DNA of 64,000 nucleotides from Kitasatospora mediocidica KCTC 9733 (GCF_000744225.1 NZ_JQLN01000004.1:744001-808000); one strand, 5' to 3'. Shown: positions 34,120 through 43,352, counted from the first letter of the stretch. The notes: a model not told the origin generated them from the letters alone. Made by a program: numbers and translations.

Positions 34120-36006
34120 TCAGCGCCCGTCCTCCGGACGGGAGTGCCGGCCGGTGCCGGGCGCGGGCCGCAGCTCCGCCTGGACGGCGTACCGGGCGGC
34201 CGGGGCCAGCAGCATCCAGCCCCCCGCCGCCCGCCCCCGCACAGCTGACGTCCCCTCGGCACCGGCAGGGTCCGCAGGCTGCTCCAGCGGCGCGATCAGC
34301 CGCATCCCGTGCAGCAGGTCCAGCACCTCGCGACGGAACGCCGCACGGTCCGCTAGGTGGTCCCGGCCCCAGCCGGCCGCCGCACCGTACTCGTCGGCGA
34401 CGTCGCCGAGGGTGCCGTCTATCAGCGCCTCCGGGATCAGCACCCCGGTCACGGCCGGCGTCGCCGCACCCTCCGTCGCGGGGTCGGGCAACGGGCGCAG
34501 CTGCTCGACCAGGTGCTCCACCAGCAGCAGCGCCGCGTGGGCCGGCGTGGCGGCGGACGGCAGGCGAAGGTCCGTCAGCTCGCCGGCCGGGTCGAGCAAC
34601 GCGATGCCCTCGCGCCGGATCTCCGCCGTCAGGCCCAGGAACTCCGCGAACATCTCGGACTCGCGCTGCCGGGACTCCCAGAGCCACTCGCGCTCCAGCG
34701 CGGTCAGTTCGCTCAGCAGCACCACCGGCGTCTCGGCCAGCCGTCGGCGTACGGCCACCGGGACGTCGACGGCCGGCTCCGCCGCCGCGCCGTCGGCCGG
34801 GACGGCGCCCAGTACGGCCGCCAGCTCCTGGTCGACCGTCAGGACGCCGGCCGGAGCCTGCCCGGCCGGGTTCAGCACCTGCCACCGGCCCAGCAGCGCG
34901 AACGCCGCCGTGACCGCCGCCGGAGCGATCCCCGCGGGACCCACCACCGGGCCGATGCCGGCCGCGCCGGCCGCGACCGCGACCACCTCGGCCAGCTGCC
35001 CGGCCGGCCGGCGGTCCGGACCGGTCAGCAGGACGGAGAGGGTCAGCGCGAGCGCCGCGTAGGTCTCCGGCCGACAGGGCACGCCGTCCAGGTCGAGGCG
35101 GCGCAGCGCTCCCGGGCCGATCCCCGCCTTGTGCAGGCGGGCGAAGCGGGCGGTGACCACCAGCGGGTAGCCGAGCAGTCGCTCGAAGCGCTCTGCCAGC
35201 CAGTCGGCGTGACGGCGGATCAGGGCGAAGGCCTCCGCGTGCGGGCCGGTCGCCGTGACCAGCGGGTGCGCGAGGAGCATCCGGGCGGCGGCCCGGCGCT
35301 CGACGCCGAGGGCCGGGTCCTGCGGCTCGTCCGCCGCGAGCGGCAGTTCCGGCTTGCGGTGCCGGCCCGGGTTCAGCCGGTCGGCGCACGGGAGGTCGGA
35401 GGCGGCCGCGCTCGCGGGAACGGTGGCAGGGGCAGTGGCGGGGGCGGTGGCGGTGGCCGGGTGACGGCGGCGGGCCCGGCGGGCCTGCGCGGGCAGGACA
35501 CCGGCCAGGTCGGCCGGCCGGCGCACGGTCGGTCCGTGCCACCAGCTGACCCGGCCCAGGTCGGCGGTGTCCGGCTCCGGCGCGATGCCGAAGTGCCGGG
35601 CGCCGTAGAGACCGAAGGCGGCCGTGAAGAGGTCGTGGGCCTGCTGCTCGTCGGCCCGGGCGAAGCGCCGGGCGAGGTGCACCAGCTCGCGGGCCGCCTC
35701 GCGCGCCGTGTCCTGGTGCGCCTCGGAGACCCGTCGGGCAGCCGGGACGGCGGACCTCGGCCCGGCGAGGGGCGACGGCGGCGGACCCGGGTCGGGGTCC
35801 GGCTCGGGAGCTGGATCCGGCTGGAGCAACGTCAGGACATCCCCCACAGCGTCGACTTCGGTCAGCGCGATGCTCCACGGCCCGGCCGGCACGCCTGTGC
35901 GGGCGGACAGGTCGGTACCGCCCAGCCCTCCGCCCCCGTTCACGTGCCCCTCCGCCGTGCCGCCGGGCGACCCGCTCACACCCGGCTGTCCGTCCCGCTC
36001 CACCAT
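34120..36006 (-). CDS. JetA(DUF2397 C-terminus)-JetB(DUF2398) fusion-like protein, orphan
   Basis: 628 aa. The C-terminal two-thirds match DUF2398/TIGR02678, JetB of Wadjet type III: RRAAARMLLAHPLVTATGPHAEAFALIRRHADWLAERFERLLGYPLVVTARFARLHK (about 237-293), then a winged-helix region and LVEHLVEQLRPLP. Residues about 100-185 (ELVHLARRFARADEQQAHDLFTAAFGLYGARHFG ... VSWWHGPTV) look like the C-terminal end of DUF2397, which is JetA. Between them lies a Pro/Ala/Thr linker. In Wadjet III, JetABC form an SMC-type complex and JetD cuts plasmid DNA. Here no JetC ATPase or JetD nuclease is adjacent, so the protein is either a relic or has taken another role. The start at 36006 is open to shortening. 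Family matches are from memory. Confidence 0.6.
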   Translation of the reverse strand: MVERDGQPGVSGSPGGTAEGHVNGGGGLGGTDLSARTGVPAGPWSIALTEVDAVGDVLTLLQPDPAPEPDPDPGPPPSPLAGPRSAVPAARRVSEAHQDTAREAARELVHLARRFARADEQQAHDLFTAAFGLYGARHFGIAPEPDTADLGRVSWWHGPTVRRPADLAGVLPAQARRARRRHPATATAPATAPATVPASAAASDLPCADRLNPGRHRKPELPLAADEPQDPALGVERRAAARMLLAHPLVTATGPHAEAFALIRRHADWLAERFERLLGYPLVVTARFARLHKAGIGPGALRRLDLDGVPCRPETYAALALTLSVLLTGPDRRPAGQLAEVVAVAAGAAGIGPVVGPAGIAPAAVTAAFALLGRWQVLNPAGQAPAGVLTVDQELAAVLGAVPADGAAAEPAVDVPVAVRRRLAETPVVLLSELTALEREWLWESRQRESEMFAEFLGLTAEIRREGIALLDPAGELTDLRLPSAATPAHAALLLVEHLVEQLRPLPDPATEGAATPAVTGVLIPEALIDGTLGDVADEYGAAAGWGRDHLADRAAFRREVLDLLHGMRLIAPLEQPADPAGAEGTSAVRGRAAGGWMLLAPAARYAVQAELRPAPGTGRHSRPEDGR

Positions 36007-36124
36007 GTCGGGTGACAGCCTAGTTGACGACCTTCGCCGACTCGGGACCTCCCGGGTACTCGGCCGCTACGCGTGAGTAACAACCCCTTCCGCAGGGCGG
36101 CGGACGTCGCCTAGGGTGCCGGTC

Positions 36125-36997
36125 ATGCCCAACCTGCCCGATGTCGTCCTGTGGTCGATACCCGCCTTCGTGCTGCTCACCGTGGTCGAGCTGGCCTCCT
36201 TCCGGTTCCACCCGGACCGGGACGAGCAGGGCTACGCGGGCCGGGACACCGCGACCAGCCTCACCATGGGCCTGGGCAGCCTGCTGTTCGACGCCGGGTG
36301 GAAGATCCCGATCGTGGCGGTGTACTCCGCGCTCTACGAGCTGACGCCGCTGCGGGTGCCGGTGCTGTGGTGGACGGTGCCGCTGATGCTCCTCGCCCAG
36401 GACTTCTGCTACTACTGGCAGCACCGCGGGCACCACGTCGTGCGCGTGCTGTGGGCCTGTCACGTGGTGCACCACTCCAGCCGGCACTACAACCTCTCCA
36501 CCGCGCTCCGCCAGCCCTGGACCGGCGCGACCAGCTGGGTGTTCTACGTCCCGATGGTGCTGGCCGGGGTGCACCCGGCCGCGCTGGCGTTCTGCTCGTC
36601 CGTCAACCTGGTGTACCAGTTCTGGATCCACACCGAGCGGATCGACCGGCTGCCCGCGCCGGTCGAGTACGTCCTCAACACGCCGTCCCACCACCGCGTG
36701 CACCACGCCTCGCAGGGCGGCTACCTGGACCGCAACTTCGGCGGCATCCTGATCCTCTGGGACCGGCTGTTCGGTTCGTTCACGCCCGAGACCATCCGGC
36801 CGGTCTACGGTCTGACGAAGAATCTGAGCACCTTCAACCCTCTGCTGGTGGCCACCCACGAGTATGCGGCGATCGCCCGCGACCTGGCCGCCGCCGACAG
36901 CTGGGGCGACCGGCTCCGCCATCTCACCAAGGGTCCGGGCTGGCAGCCCGGACCTGCCACCACCGCGACCGGCCCGGAGGGCTCCCCCGCATGCTGA
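36125..36997 (+). CDS. Sterol desaturase/fatty acid hydroxylase family membrane di-iron enzyme
   Basis: 290 aa from ATG 36125. The His clusters of the family are present: DFCYYWQHRGHH, ACHVVHHSSRHYN and NTPSHHRVHH. Four or more membrane helices surround them. Di-iron members hydroxylate or desaturate sterols, hopanoids or ether lipids with O2. TAGGGT just upstream is a plausible -10 with a leaderless start (no ribosome binding site seen). It overlaps the next gene by 7 bp, and that YhhN family protein cleaves the vinyl ether of lysoplasmalogens in characterised members, so an ether lipid function for the pair is a reasonable inference. Confidence 0.85.
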   Translation: MPNLPDVVLWSIPAFVLLTVVELASFRFHPDRDEQGYAGRDTATSLTMGLGSLLFDAGWKIPIVAVYSALYELTPLRVPVLWWTVPLMLLAQDFCYYWQHRGHHVVRVLWACHVVHHSSRHYNLSTALRQPWTGATSWVFYVPMVLAGVHPAALAFCSSVNLVYQFWIHTERIDRLPAPVEYVLNTPSHHRVHHASQGGYLDRNFGGILILWDRLFGSFTPETIRPVYGLTKNLSTFNPLLVATHEYAAIARDLAAADSWGDRLRHLTKGPGWQPGPATTATGPEGSPAC

Positions 36998-37791
36998 ACA
37001 GCCAGACCACCCGATCCACCACCGCCGCAGCGACCGCCGGGAGGCTGGCGGGCCGGGCCCGCGGCCTGCTGGGTGCCTTCGCGGCGACCTCCGCCGCGCA
37101 CCTGGGCTCGCTGCTGACCGACAGCAAGGCGCTGGAGCTGGTCAGCAAGCCGGCCCTGATGCCGCTGCTGGCCGCGCACGTGCTCAGCTCCCGTGCCCCG
37201 GGCGGCCGGGCCCGGCGCAGCGGGCTGAACGCCGCGGCCGGGACCAGCGGCATGGCCGGCCACGAGGCGACGGCCGCCGCCCCGGCTGCGCGGCCGGCCA
37301 GGCTGCTGGTCCCGGCGCTGCTGGCGAGTGCGGTCGGCGACACCCTGCTGCAGTTCGACGACGAGGGCGCGTTCCTGGCCGGCATGGGCGCGTTCGCCGC
37401 GGCGCACGTCTGCTACGTCACGATGTTCGCCCAGCAGGGCGCGCTGACCGACCGTCGGCGCGCCGCCCTGGTCTCCACGGCGTACGCGGCGGCCTGGGCG
37501 GTGATGATCAGCCAGCTCTGGCCGGGGCTGGGCGCCCTGCGGATCCCGGTGGCCGGCTACAGCCTGCTGCTCGCCTCCACCGCCGTGACCTCGGCCGGCC
37601 TGGGCCTGCGGGCCGGGCTCGGCGGCGGACTCTTCCTGCTCTCGGACACCCTGATCGCCACCCGGATCGCGGGCTGGCGCGAGCTGCCGGGCCACGAGTT
37701 CTGGATCATGTCGACGTACGTCGCCGCCCAGTACCTGCTGGCCACCGCCGCCCTGAAGGCCGAGGAGGAGGCGGAGGCCGTCGCGGCGTGA
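36991..37791 (+). CDS. YhhN/TMEM86 family protein (lysoplasmalogenase-like)
   Basis: 266 aa. An N-terminal alanine-rich leader leads to eight hydrophobic helices. Family pieces: KPALMPLLAAHVL, LLVPALLASAVGDTLLQFDDEGAFLAGMGAFAAAHVCYV, and late FLLSDTLIATRIAGW. The D-x-x-L-x(20-ish)-F-x-x-G-x-x-A-F-x-x-x-H-x-x-Y pattern is the YhhN signature. The N-terminal half is longer than usual, with an inserted Gly/Ala/Arg loop (about 65-105). It is translationally coupled to the hydroxylase. Confidence 0.8.
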   Translation: MLNSQTTRSTTAAATAGRLAGRARGLLGAFAATSAAHLGSLLTDSKALELVSKPALMPLLAAHVLSSRAPGGRARRSGLNAAAGTSGMAGHEATAAAPAARPARLLVPALLASAVGDTLLQFDDEGAFLAGMGAFAAAHVCYVTMFAQQGALTDRRRAALVSTAYAAAWAVMISQLWPGLGALRIPVAGYSLLLASTAVTSAGLGLRAGLGGGLFLLSDTLIATRIAGWRELPGHEFWIMSTYVAAQYLLATAALKAEEEAEAVAA

Positions 37792-37803
37792 GTCGGGCGT
37801 GCG

Positions 37804-38607
37804 TCAGAGGGCGAGGTCGACGACCACGGGCGCGTGGTCGGAGGTGCCCTTGCCCTTGCGGGCCTCGCGGTCCACGTAGCTGTCGGTGACGGCCGCCGTG
37901 AAGGCGGCGTTGCCGTAGGTGAGGTCGATCCGCATGCCGCGGTTCTTCGGGAAGGCCAGCGCGCGGTAGTCCCAGAAGGTGTAGGGGCGGTCGTACTTGA
38001 GGGCCCGCGGCATCACGTCCGCCAGGCCCGCCTCGCGCAGGGCGGCCAGCGCGGCGCGCTCGGCGGGGGTGACGTGGGTGGCGCCCTCGAAGACGGCGAC
38101 GTCGTAGACGTCCTCGTCGGTCGGCGCGACGTTGAAGTCACCGAGGACGGCGAACGGGCGGCTGCCCGCCGCGTCCTCCAGCACGCTCACGCGCAGCGCC
38201 TCCAGCCACTCCAGCTTGTAGCGGTAGTGCGCGTGGTCCACCTCGCGGCCGTTGGGCACGTAGACCGACCAGACCCGGACCGGGCCGCAGGTGGCGGCGA
38301 TGGCGCGCGGCTCGGTCGCGGGCAGCAGCGCGTCGTCGGCCAGGAAGCCGGGCTGGCCGGGGACGTCCCGCACGACGTCCTCGAAGCCCAGCTTCGAGAG
38401 GATCGCCACGCCGTTCCAGCGCCCGGTGCCGTACGCCTCGGTCTCGTAGCCGAGCTCGCGGACGGCCTCGTAGGGGAACGCGTCCGTGGCGCACTTCAGC
38501 TCCTGGAGGCACAGCACGTCGGGCTTGGCGCTCTCCAGCCACTCCAGCAGCTTGGGCAGCCGCGCGGTGACGGAGTTGATGTTCCAGGTGGCGATGCGGA
38601 CGGTCAC
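37804..38607 (-). CDS. xthA: Exodeoxyribonuclease III
   Basis: 267 aa from GTG 38607. Exonuclease III/AP endonuclease fold: RIATWNINSVTARLPKLLEWL, LQELKC (metal Glu), VYVPNGREVDHAHYRYKLEWLEAL (catalytic Tyr), LGDFNVAP (Asp/Asn), DRPYTFWDYRALAFPKNRGMRIDL and STSDHAP-type end (GTSDHAPVV, catalytic His). Base excision repair: cuts at abasic sites and removes 3' blocks. It converges with the YhhN gene, 12 bp apart. Confidence 0.95.
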   Translation of the reverse strand: MTVRIATWNINSVTARLPKLLEWLESAKPDVLCLQELKCATDAFPYEAVRELGYETEAYGTGRWNGVAILSKLGFEDVVRDVPGQPGFLADDALLPATEPRAIAATCGPVRVWSVYVPNGREVDHAHYRYKLEWLEALRVSVLEDAAGSRPFAVLGDFNVAPTDEDVYDVAVFEGATHVTPAERAALAALREAGLADVMPRALKYDRPYTFWDYRALAFPKNRGMRIDLTYGNAAFTAAVTDSYVDREARKGKGTSDHAPVVVDLAL

Positions 38608-38714
38608 GGCTGGGGCCTTCCCGGGGTGCGGGGCAACGAGAGCGGGCACCGGGGGCGGCACCCGTCCCGAATCTACCGCGCACCACCGACTGGCCGGCCC
38701 CGGCGAACCGCGGC

Positions 38715-39815
38715 TCAGCGTTCGACGCGGCTGCGCTTGACGGTCCGAAAGCGGCGGGCGACCGAGCGCGCCAGGTCGGCGGCGCCGATCAGGCCCGCCT
38801 CGTTGCCGAGCGCGGCCCGGGCCAGCTGGGCCTCCGGGCGGAACCCCCGGCCGGTCAGGGTCCGCCGGAAGGCGTCCTGGGCGGGGGCCAGCAGCAGGTC
38901 GCCGGCCGCCGAGACGCCGCCGCCGATCACGAAGCGCCCGGGGTCCAGCGCCGCGGCCAGGTTGGCCAGCCCGACGCCCAGCCAGGTGCCGATGTCGTGC
39001 AGCAGCTCGACGGCCATCGGGTCGCCCTGCTGCGCGGCCTCGGTGACCAGCGGGCCGGTGATCGCCGCGACGTCGCCGCCGGCCATCGCCAGCAGCGGCT
39101 GGGCCACCGGCGACTCGGCGGCGGCCAGCTCGCGGGCCTCGCGCACCAGCGCGTTGCCGGAGGAGTACTGCTCCCAGCAGCCCCGGTTGCCGCACGGACA
39201 GCGCTGCCCGGCCGGCACCACCTGCATGTGACCGAACTCGCCCGCCAGCCCGTACCGGCCGCGGTCCACGTAGCCGTGCCGGACCACCGCGCCACCGATC
39301 CCGGTGCCCAGGGTGATCATCACCAACAGGTCCTCGCCGCGGCCCGCGCCGAAGCGCCACTCGGCCCAGGCCGCCGCGTTGGCGTCGTTCTCGACCACCA
39401 CCGGGAACCGCAGCCGCTCGCTGAGCGCGTCGCGCAGCGGCTCGTTGCGCCAGTTCAGGTGCGGCGCGAACAGCACCCGGGAGCGGTCGGCGTCCACCCA
39501 GCCGGCCGCGCCGATGCCCACCGCGTGCACGTCGTGGCGGTCCGCGAGCTCCAGCACCAGGTCGACGATGACGTCCTCGACGACCTGCGGGCTCTTGCTG
39601 CGGTGCGGGGTCTCCGCCCGCAGCTGCTCGACGATCTTCCCCTCCCCGTCCACCACCCCGGCGATCACCTTGGTGCCGCCGATGTCGACCCCGATCGTGG
39701 GCAACCGCAGCACGCTGGCGGGCAGCGTGCGCCGACGCCGGTCGGCGCTGCGCCGGCCGAGACCGAGGAGGGCGGGCAGGACGGGCTGGCTGGGCCGACC
39801 GTTGGGGCTGGTCAC
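38715..39815 (-). CDS. glk: ROK family glucokinase
   Basis: 366 aa. After an Arg-rich 38-residue extension the ROK domain starts TIGVDIGGTKVIAGVVD (phosphate 1). VVVENDANAAAWAEW holds the catalytic Asp; TLGTGIGGAVV is phosphate 2; GEFGHMQVVPAGQRCPCGNRGCWEQYSS carries the ROK zinc motif (H-x-C-x-C-G-x-x-G-C-x-E). It phosphorylates glucose or a close sugar with ATP or polyphosphate. No DNA-binding domain, so it is a kinase rather than a repressor. The N-terminal extension is longer than in GlkA; a start at V or M nearer IGVDIGG is possible. Its stop lies 107 bp beyond the exonuclease start. Confidence 0.85.
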   Translation of the reverse strand: MTSPNGRPSQPVLPALLGLGRRSADRRRRTLPASVLRLPTIGVDIGGTKVIAGVVDGEGKIVEQLRAETPHRSKSPQVVEDVIVDLVLELADRHDVHAVGIGAAGWVDADRSRVLFAPHLNWRNEPLRDALSERLRFPVVVENDANAAAWAEWRFGAGRGEDLLVMITLGTGIGGAVVRHGYVDRGRYGLAGEFGHMQVVPAGQRCPCGNRGCWEQYSSGNALVREARELAAAESPVAQPLLAMAGGDVAAITGPLVTEAAQQGDPMAVELLHDIGTWLGVGLANLAAALDPGRFVIGGGVSAAGDLLLAPAQDAFRRTLTGRGFRPEAQLARAALGNEAGLIGAADLARSVARRFRTVKRSRVER

Positions 39816-40116
39816 GACGGCGGGGACTCCTTGTCGGACGACGGCGCTGAGGTGAAGGACGGACGGCTGCCATTCTCCCCGGGCGACGGGCAGACGGCGC
39901 GTTCGTGAAGTTTGACTGGGCCCTGCACAGGAGACACCCAGGCAGATGACAGACTAGGGGTGGTGACCCGGCGGATCTCCCCGGTCACGTGGGCGGGCTC
40001 TCAGCGATTTCCCAGGTTCGAGCAACCGTTCACGTGCCCCTGGCCGTCCTCACTCTTTGTACAGCGCGCCGGGCAAGCGGGGTCCGGGCGGCCAGCGACC
40101 CGGATACGAGAACTCG

Positions 40117-41244
40117 ATGCAACTGACAGGTACGCCCTTCCTCCTCCTCACGATCATCCTGGTGCCGGTGTCCATCCTGGTGGCCCTGCTGTTCTGGGGA
40201 CGAGTCGGCGGACCCAAGGCGGTGCAGGCCGTCACCCGGCTGATCATGCTGCTGTTCTGCCAGGCCACGGCCGTGCTCATGGTGTTCGTGCTGGTGAACA
40301 ACGCGAACCTCATCTACGGCAGCTGGGACGACCTGCTGGGCACCTCCAACCACGTCCGCGCGGTGCCCGTGCCGCCGTCGGACGCCACGCTCGGCCAGGG
40401 CGGCACCAGCGGCGACGCCAAGCCGGCCAAGGTGCTCCAGCAGTTCAAGGGAGTCGGCGACCCGGTGGTGCCGAGCGACGTGCAGACCACCGAGCTCAAG
40501 GGCCGGCTGTCCGGGGTGGACGGCGAGGTGCTGGTCTGGCTGCCGCCGCAGTACAACGACCCCGCGTACAAGGACAAGAACTTCCCGGTCGTCGAGCTGC
40601 TGCCGGGCTTCCCCGGCTCGTCCAAGACCTGGTTCGGCACGCTGCGCGTCTCCGACCAGCTCAAGCCGCTGATGCAGTCCGGTGAGGTGGCGCCGTTCAT
40701 CCTGGTCTCGCCGCGGACCCAGCTGATGAACGACGGCTCCGACACCGGCTGCGCGGACGTGCCCGGCAAGGTGAACGCCGACACCTGGCTGTCGCGGGAC
40801 GTCCCGCAGATGATCATGGACAACTTCCGGGCCGACCCGTCCTCCGACCGCTGGGCGGTGGCCGGCTACTCGGCGGGCGCCCACTGCGCCGACCGGCTGG
40901 CCCTGGAGCACCCGAACCGCTACCGCGCGGCGATCAGCATGTCCGGCTACAACGACCCGACCGCCGAGGCGAAGTCGCTCACCGCCAAGGACCCGCACCT
41001 GGCGGAGATCTCCAACCCGCTGTACATCCTCACCCACGCGCCGCAGCCGCCGAAGGTCGCCCTCTTCCAGAGCGGCGCCAAGGGCGACGGCTACGAGTCG
41101 GGGCAGGCGCTGGCCAAGGCCGCCAAGGCGCCGACCACGGTGACGGTGACGGAGAGCACCAGCGGGCACGACCGCGATGTCTGGGGACCGATGGTGCCGG
41201 TGATCTTCAAGTGGCTGACGGGGATCATCCCGGTCCAGCACTGA
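40117..41244 (+). CDS. Membrane-anchored alpha/beta hydrolase (esterase D/antigen 85-like)
   Basis: 375 aa from ATG 40117. Two N-terminal helices (LLLTIILVPVSILVALLFW and VTRLIMLLFCQATAVLMVFVLV), then an extracytoplasmic hydrolase. LPGFPGSSKTWFG is the oxyanion region, WAVAGYSAGAHCADRLALEHPNRYRAAISMSGY holds the nucleophile Ser (G-Y-S-A-G), and TESTSGHDRDVW the catalytic His. The group includes mycolyltransferases and esterases. The acyl substrate is unknown; a cell-envelope role is likely because it is anchored outside. A hairpin terminator follows. Confidence 0.85.
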   Translation: MQLTGTPFLLLTIILVPVSILVALLFWGRVGGPKAVQAVTRLIMLLFCQATAVLMVFVLVNNANLIYGSWDDLLGTSNHVRAVPVPPSDATLGQGGTSGDAKPAKVLQQFKGVGDPVVPSDVQTTELKGRLSGVDGEVLVWLPPQYNDPAYKDKNFPVVELLPGFPGSSKTWFGTLRVSDQLKPLMQSGEVAPFILVSPRTQLMNDGSDTGCADVPGKVNADTWLSRDVPQMIMDNFRADPSSDRWAVAGYSAGAHCADRLALEHPNRYRAAISMSGYNDPTAEAKSLTAKDPHLAEISNPLYILTHAPQPPKVALFQSGAKGDGYESGQALAKAAKAPTTVTVTESTSGHDRDVWGPMVPVIFKWLTGIIPVQH

Positions 41245-41258
41245 CCTCGTGACGCGTG

Positions 41259-41290
41259 GGAGCCCCGGACGGCCTGCCGTCCGGGGCTCC
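41259..41290. terminator. Terminator hairpin, bidirectional
   Basis: GGAGCCCCGGACGGC at 41259-41273 pairs with its complement at 41276-41290; the closing bases at the tip leave an effective loop of four or more. It lies between the esterase stop and the convergent pucR stop, 15-19 bp from each. Confidence 0.75.
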
Positions 41291-41308
41291 GGCGCGTTCG
41301 GGCGCGGG

Positions 41309-42901
41309 TCAGGCCAGTTCTAGCGCCAGGTAGAAGTCCACCCGGTCCTCCAGCCGGGAGAGGTCACGCCCGGTCAGCTCCTCGATCCGCCCGATCCGGT
41401 ACCGCAGCGTGTTGACGTGCACGTGCAGCTGGGCCGCGCAGCGCGTCCAGGAGCCGTCCGAGCGCAGGAACGCCTCCAGGGTGCGGACCAGGTCGGCCTG
41501 GTGCTCGATGTCGTACGCGATCACCTTGTCGAGCAGCCGGCTGCGGAACGCCCGGCGCACCTCGTCCGGGACGGCGGCCAGCAGCAGCACGTGCGAGGCG
41601 AGCTCCTCGGGCCCGGCCACGCAGACCCGGCCGACCCGGGCGGCGGCGATCCGGCGGGCGTGCCGGGCCTCCTCCAGCGCGCCGCGCAGACCGCCGGCCT
41701 CCAGCGCGGGGGCCGAGACGCCCACCGTGATCCGCCCCTCCGAACCGAGCCCGGCCTCCAGCGGCGCGAGCAGCTCGCGCAGCGCGTCGGCGGGCACGGC
41801 GGCGTCCGGGGCGGGCAGCACGATCACCGCGCCGGTGCCCGCGCCGGCGACCAGCGCGCGGTCCGAGGTGTCGGTCAGAGCTTCCTCCAGGACGGCCCGG
41901 ACCATGCCGTCCGGCAGGCCGGTGCCCTCGGCGCTGAGGACCAGCCAGGAGCCGTCCGGCTCCTGCGGCCTGGGCTCCGCGCCCTCGTAGCGGGCGGCCA
42001 TCGCCGACGAGGCGTAGAGCGTGCGGCTGATCTCGGCGGGGTCGGCGTCGCGCTGAAGGAGCGTCAGCACCTCGTCGGCCAGGCGGCGGCGCAGCCGGCG
42101 GCCCTCGTCGCGGCGGGTGCGCTCGGCGGCGACCAGCCGGGCCAGGTTCTCGGCCAGTTGCTGGCGCTTTCCGGTCCACTCGGTCACGTCGCCGGCCACC
42201 ACCAGCACCCAGTCGGCGAGCGGCGCCTCGACCGAGGGGTCGGCGGCGGCGGGCAGCAGCGAGTACGCGCCGGCGGCCAGCCGGGCCCGGTGCGGGGGGC
42301 GGCGGCGCTGGCGCTGGGCGGCCAGGTGGGCGCGGACCAGCTGGTCGCGGGCCTCGGCGGAGAGGTTCTCGGCGGGTCCGGCGACCACCCGGGCGGTGGG
42401 CGTGAGCACCCAGCAGTCGAGGTCGAGGTCGCCGCCGAGCAGGTCCAGGACGGCGTCCAGGCCGCCACCGCCGGCCGCCGAGACCAGCAGCCGGTGCCGG
42501 TCGACCAGCGCGGCCAGGTCGGCGGCCCGGTCGGCGGAGACCTGCCGGCCGATGAACTCGGTGAGCGAGCTGAAGGCGACGTCGTCGGGCACCGCCAGCA
42601 GGGGCATCCGGTGGCGTCGGCACGCGTCGATCAGGTCCTCCGGGATCGGGCCGACCTCGGCCTCGCCCGCCGCCAGCGCGACCGCCCCACCGGCCGCCAG
42701 GGTCCGCACGAAGCGCTCGGAGTCCTCCGGCACCGTCCGCCAGAGCATCCCGGTCAGCACCAGCTCGCCCCCGTGCAGGTAGCGGCCCGGGTCGTACAGG
42801 TCCGTGGTCATGACGCCGCTGACCTGTCGGTCGAGTTCGTCCTCGGCTGCCAGGAGCCGCAGTCTCGGGGCTCCGGGGGCGAGCAGGTCACGGACACGCA
42901 T
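41309..42901 (-). CDS. pucR: PucR family transcriptional regulator of purine catabolism
   Basis: 530 aa. Begins MRVRDLLAPGAPRLRLLAAEDELDRQVSGVMTTDLYDPGRYLHGGELVLTG, the PucR N-terminal domain. The C-terminal helix-turn-helix 30 domain is LVRTLEAFLRSDGSWTRCAAQLHVHVNTLRYRIGRIEELTGRDLSRLEDRVDFYLAL. ATG 42901 has GAAGGAG seven nt upstream; the longer frame to 42964 is not needed. Divergent from the xanthine dehydrogenase genes across a 451-bp intergenic region, it most likely controls them in response to a purine intermediate such as allantoin or urate. Confidence 0.9.
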   Translation of the reverse strand: MRVRDLLAPGAPRLRLLAAEDELDRQVSGVMTTDLYDPGRYLHGGELVLTGMLWRTVPEDSERFVRTLAAGGAVALAAGEAEVGPIPEDLIDACRRHRMPLLAVPDDVAFSSLTEFIGRQVSADRAADLAALVDRHRLLVSAAGGGGLDAVLDLLGGDLDLDCWVLTPTARVVAGPAENLSAEARDQLVRAHLAAQRQRRRPPHRARLAAGAYSLLPAAADPSVEAPLADWVLVVAGDVTEWTGKRQQLAENLARLVAAERTRRDEGRRLRRRLADEVLTLLQRDADPAEISRTLYASSAMAARYEGAEPRPQEPDGSWLVLSAEGTGLPDGMVRAVLEEALTDTSDRALVAGAGTGAVIVLPAPDAAVPADALRELLAPLEAGLGSEGRITVGVSAPALEAGGLRGALEEARHARRIAAARVGRVCVAGPEELASHVLLLAAVPDEVRRAFRSRLLDKVIAYDIEHQADLVRTLEAFLRSDGSWTRCAAQLHVHVNTLRYRIGRIEELTGRDLSRLEDRVDFYLALELA

Positions 42902-43352
42902 CCGCAGACTCCTTCGTCTGAACAGGGGGCGGTTGGGGAGGAGTGGCAGGTGAGGGGGGCTCACAGTGTGCCCGAGTTCGAGCAGTGGGTGTTACGTATC
43001 AGCACTCCGCCGGGTCACAGCGCCGTAGCTTCGTCGTCACGACCGGATTACGGTCGTAAGGGGCGGCTGGGAAACCGCTCAACAGGGGATTCGTCTCCCT
43101 TAGAGGAACGTACAGGATGCCGGGCGACAGCGAGGCAAGGGCTTCATGCCATCGGTGACTGCCTCCGACGGGGCCGACAGCGGTTCACTGGCCACACGCC
43201 GCCGGACACACCCCGGTGACCAGGACACGAAGCCGGAGCGAAGCTCGGGTGGCAGAGTCCGAACACCGAAGGTTTGGAATCTCGCGCCGATGCCCCCGAC
43301 TGGGCGACGCCCCGCGGTTCCGGCGACAACGACGACTTGAGGAGACACCCGC
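42902..43352. other. Divergent regulatory region between pucR and xanthine dehydrogenase genes
   Basis: No gene. It carries the inverted repeat at 43039-43057 and a relatively AT-rich patch with TTACG-type words. It should hold both promoters and the regulator sites; I could not fix -10/-35 pairs with confidence. Confidence 0.5.
43039..43057. promoter_or_regulatory. Candidate operator, perfect 7-bp inverted repeat
   Basis: ACGACCG-GATTA-CGGTCGT: seven-base arms with a five-base spacer. It is about 140 bp from the pucR start and 295 bp from the dehydrogenase start. A dimeric regulator such as PucR could bind it. Assignment is inference. Confidence 0.4.

Noticed and set aside
40057..40116. TTG start 20 codons upstream of the esterase
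   Set aside because: The added residues show no signal-like pattern, and the membrane helix begins right after the ATG at 40117.
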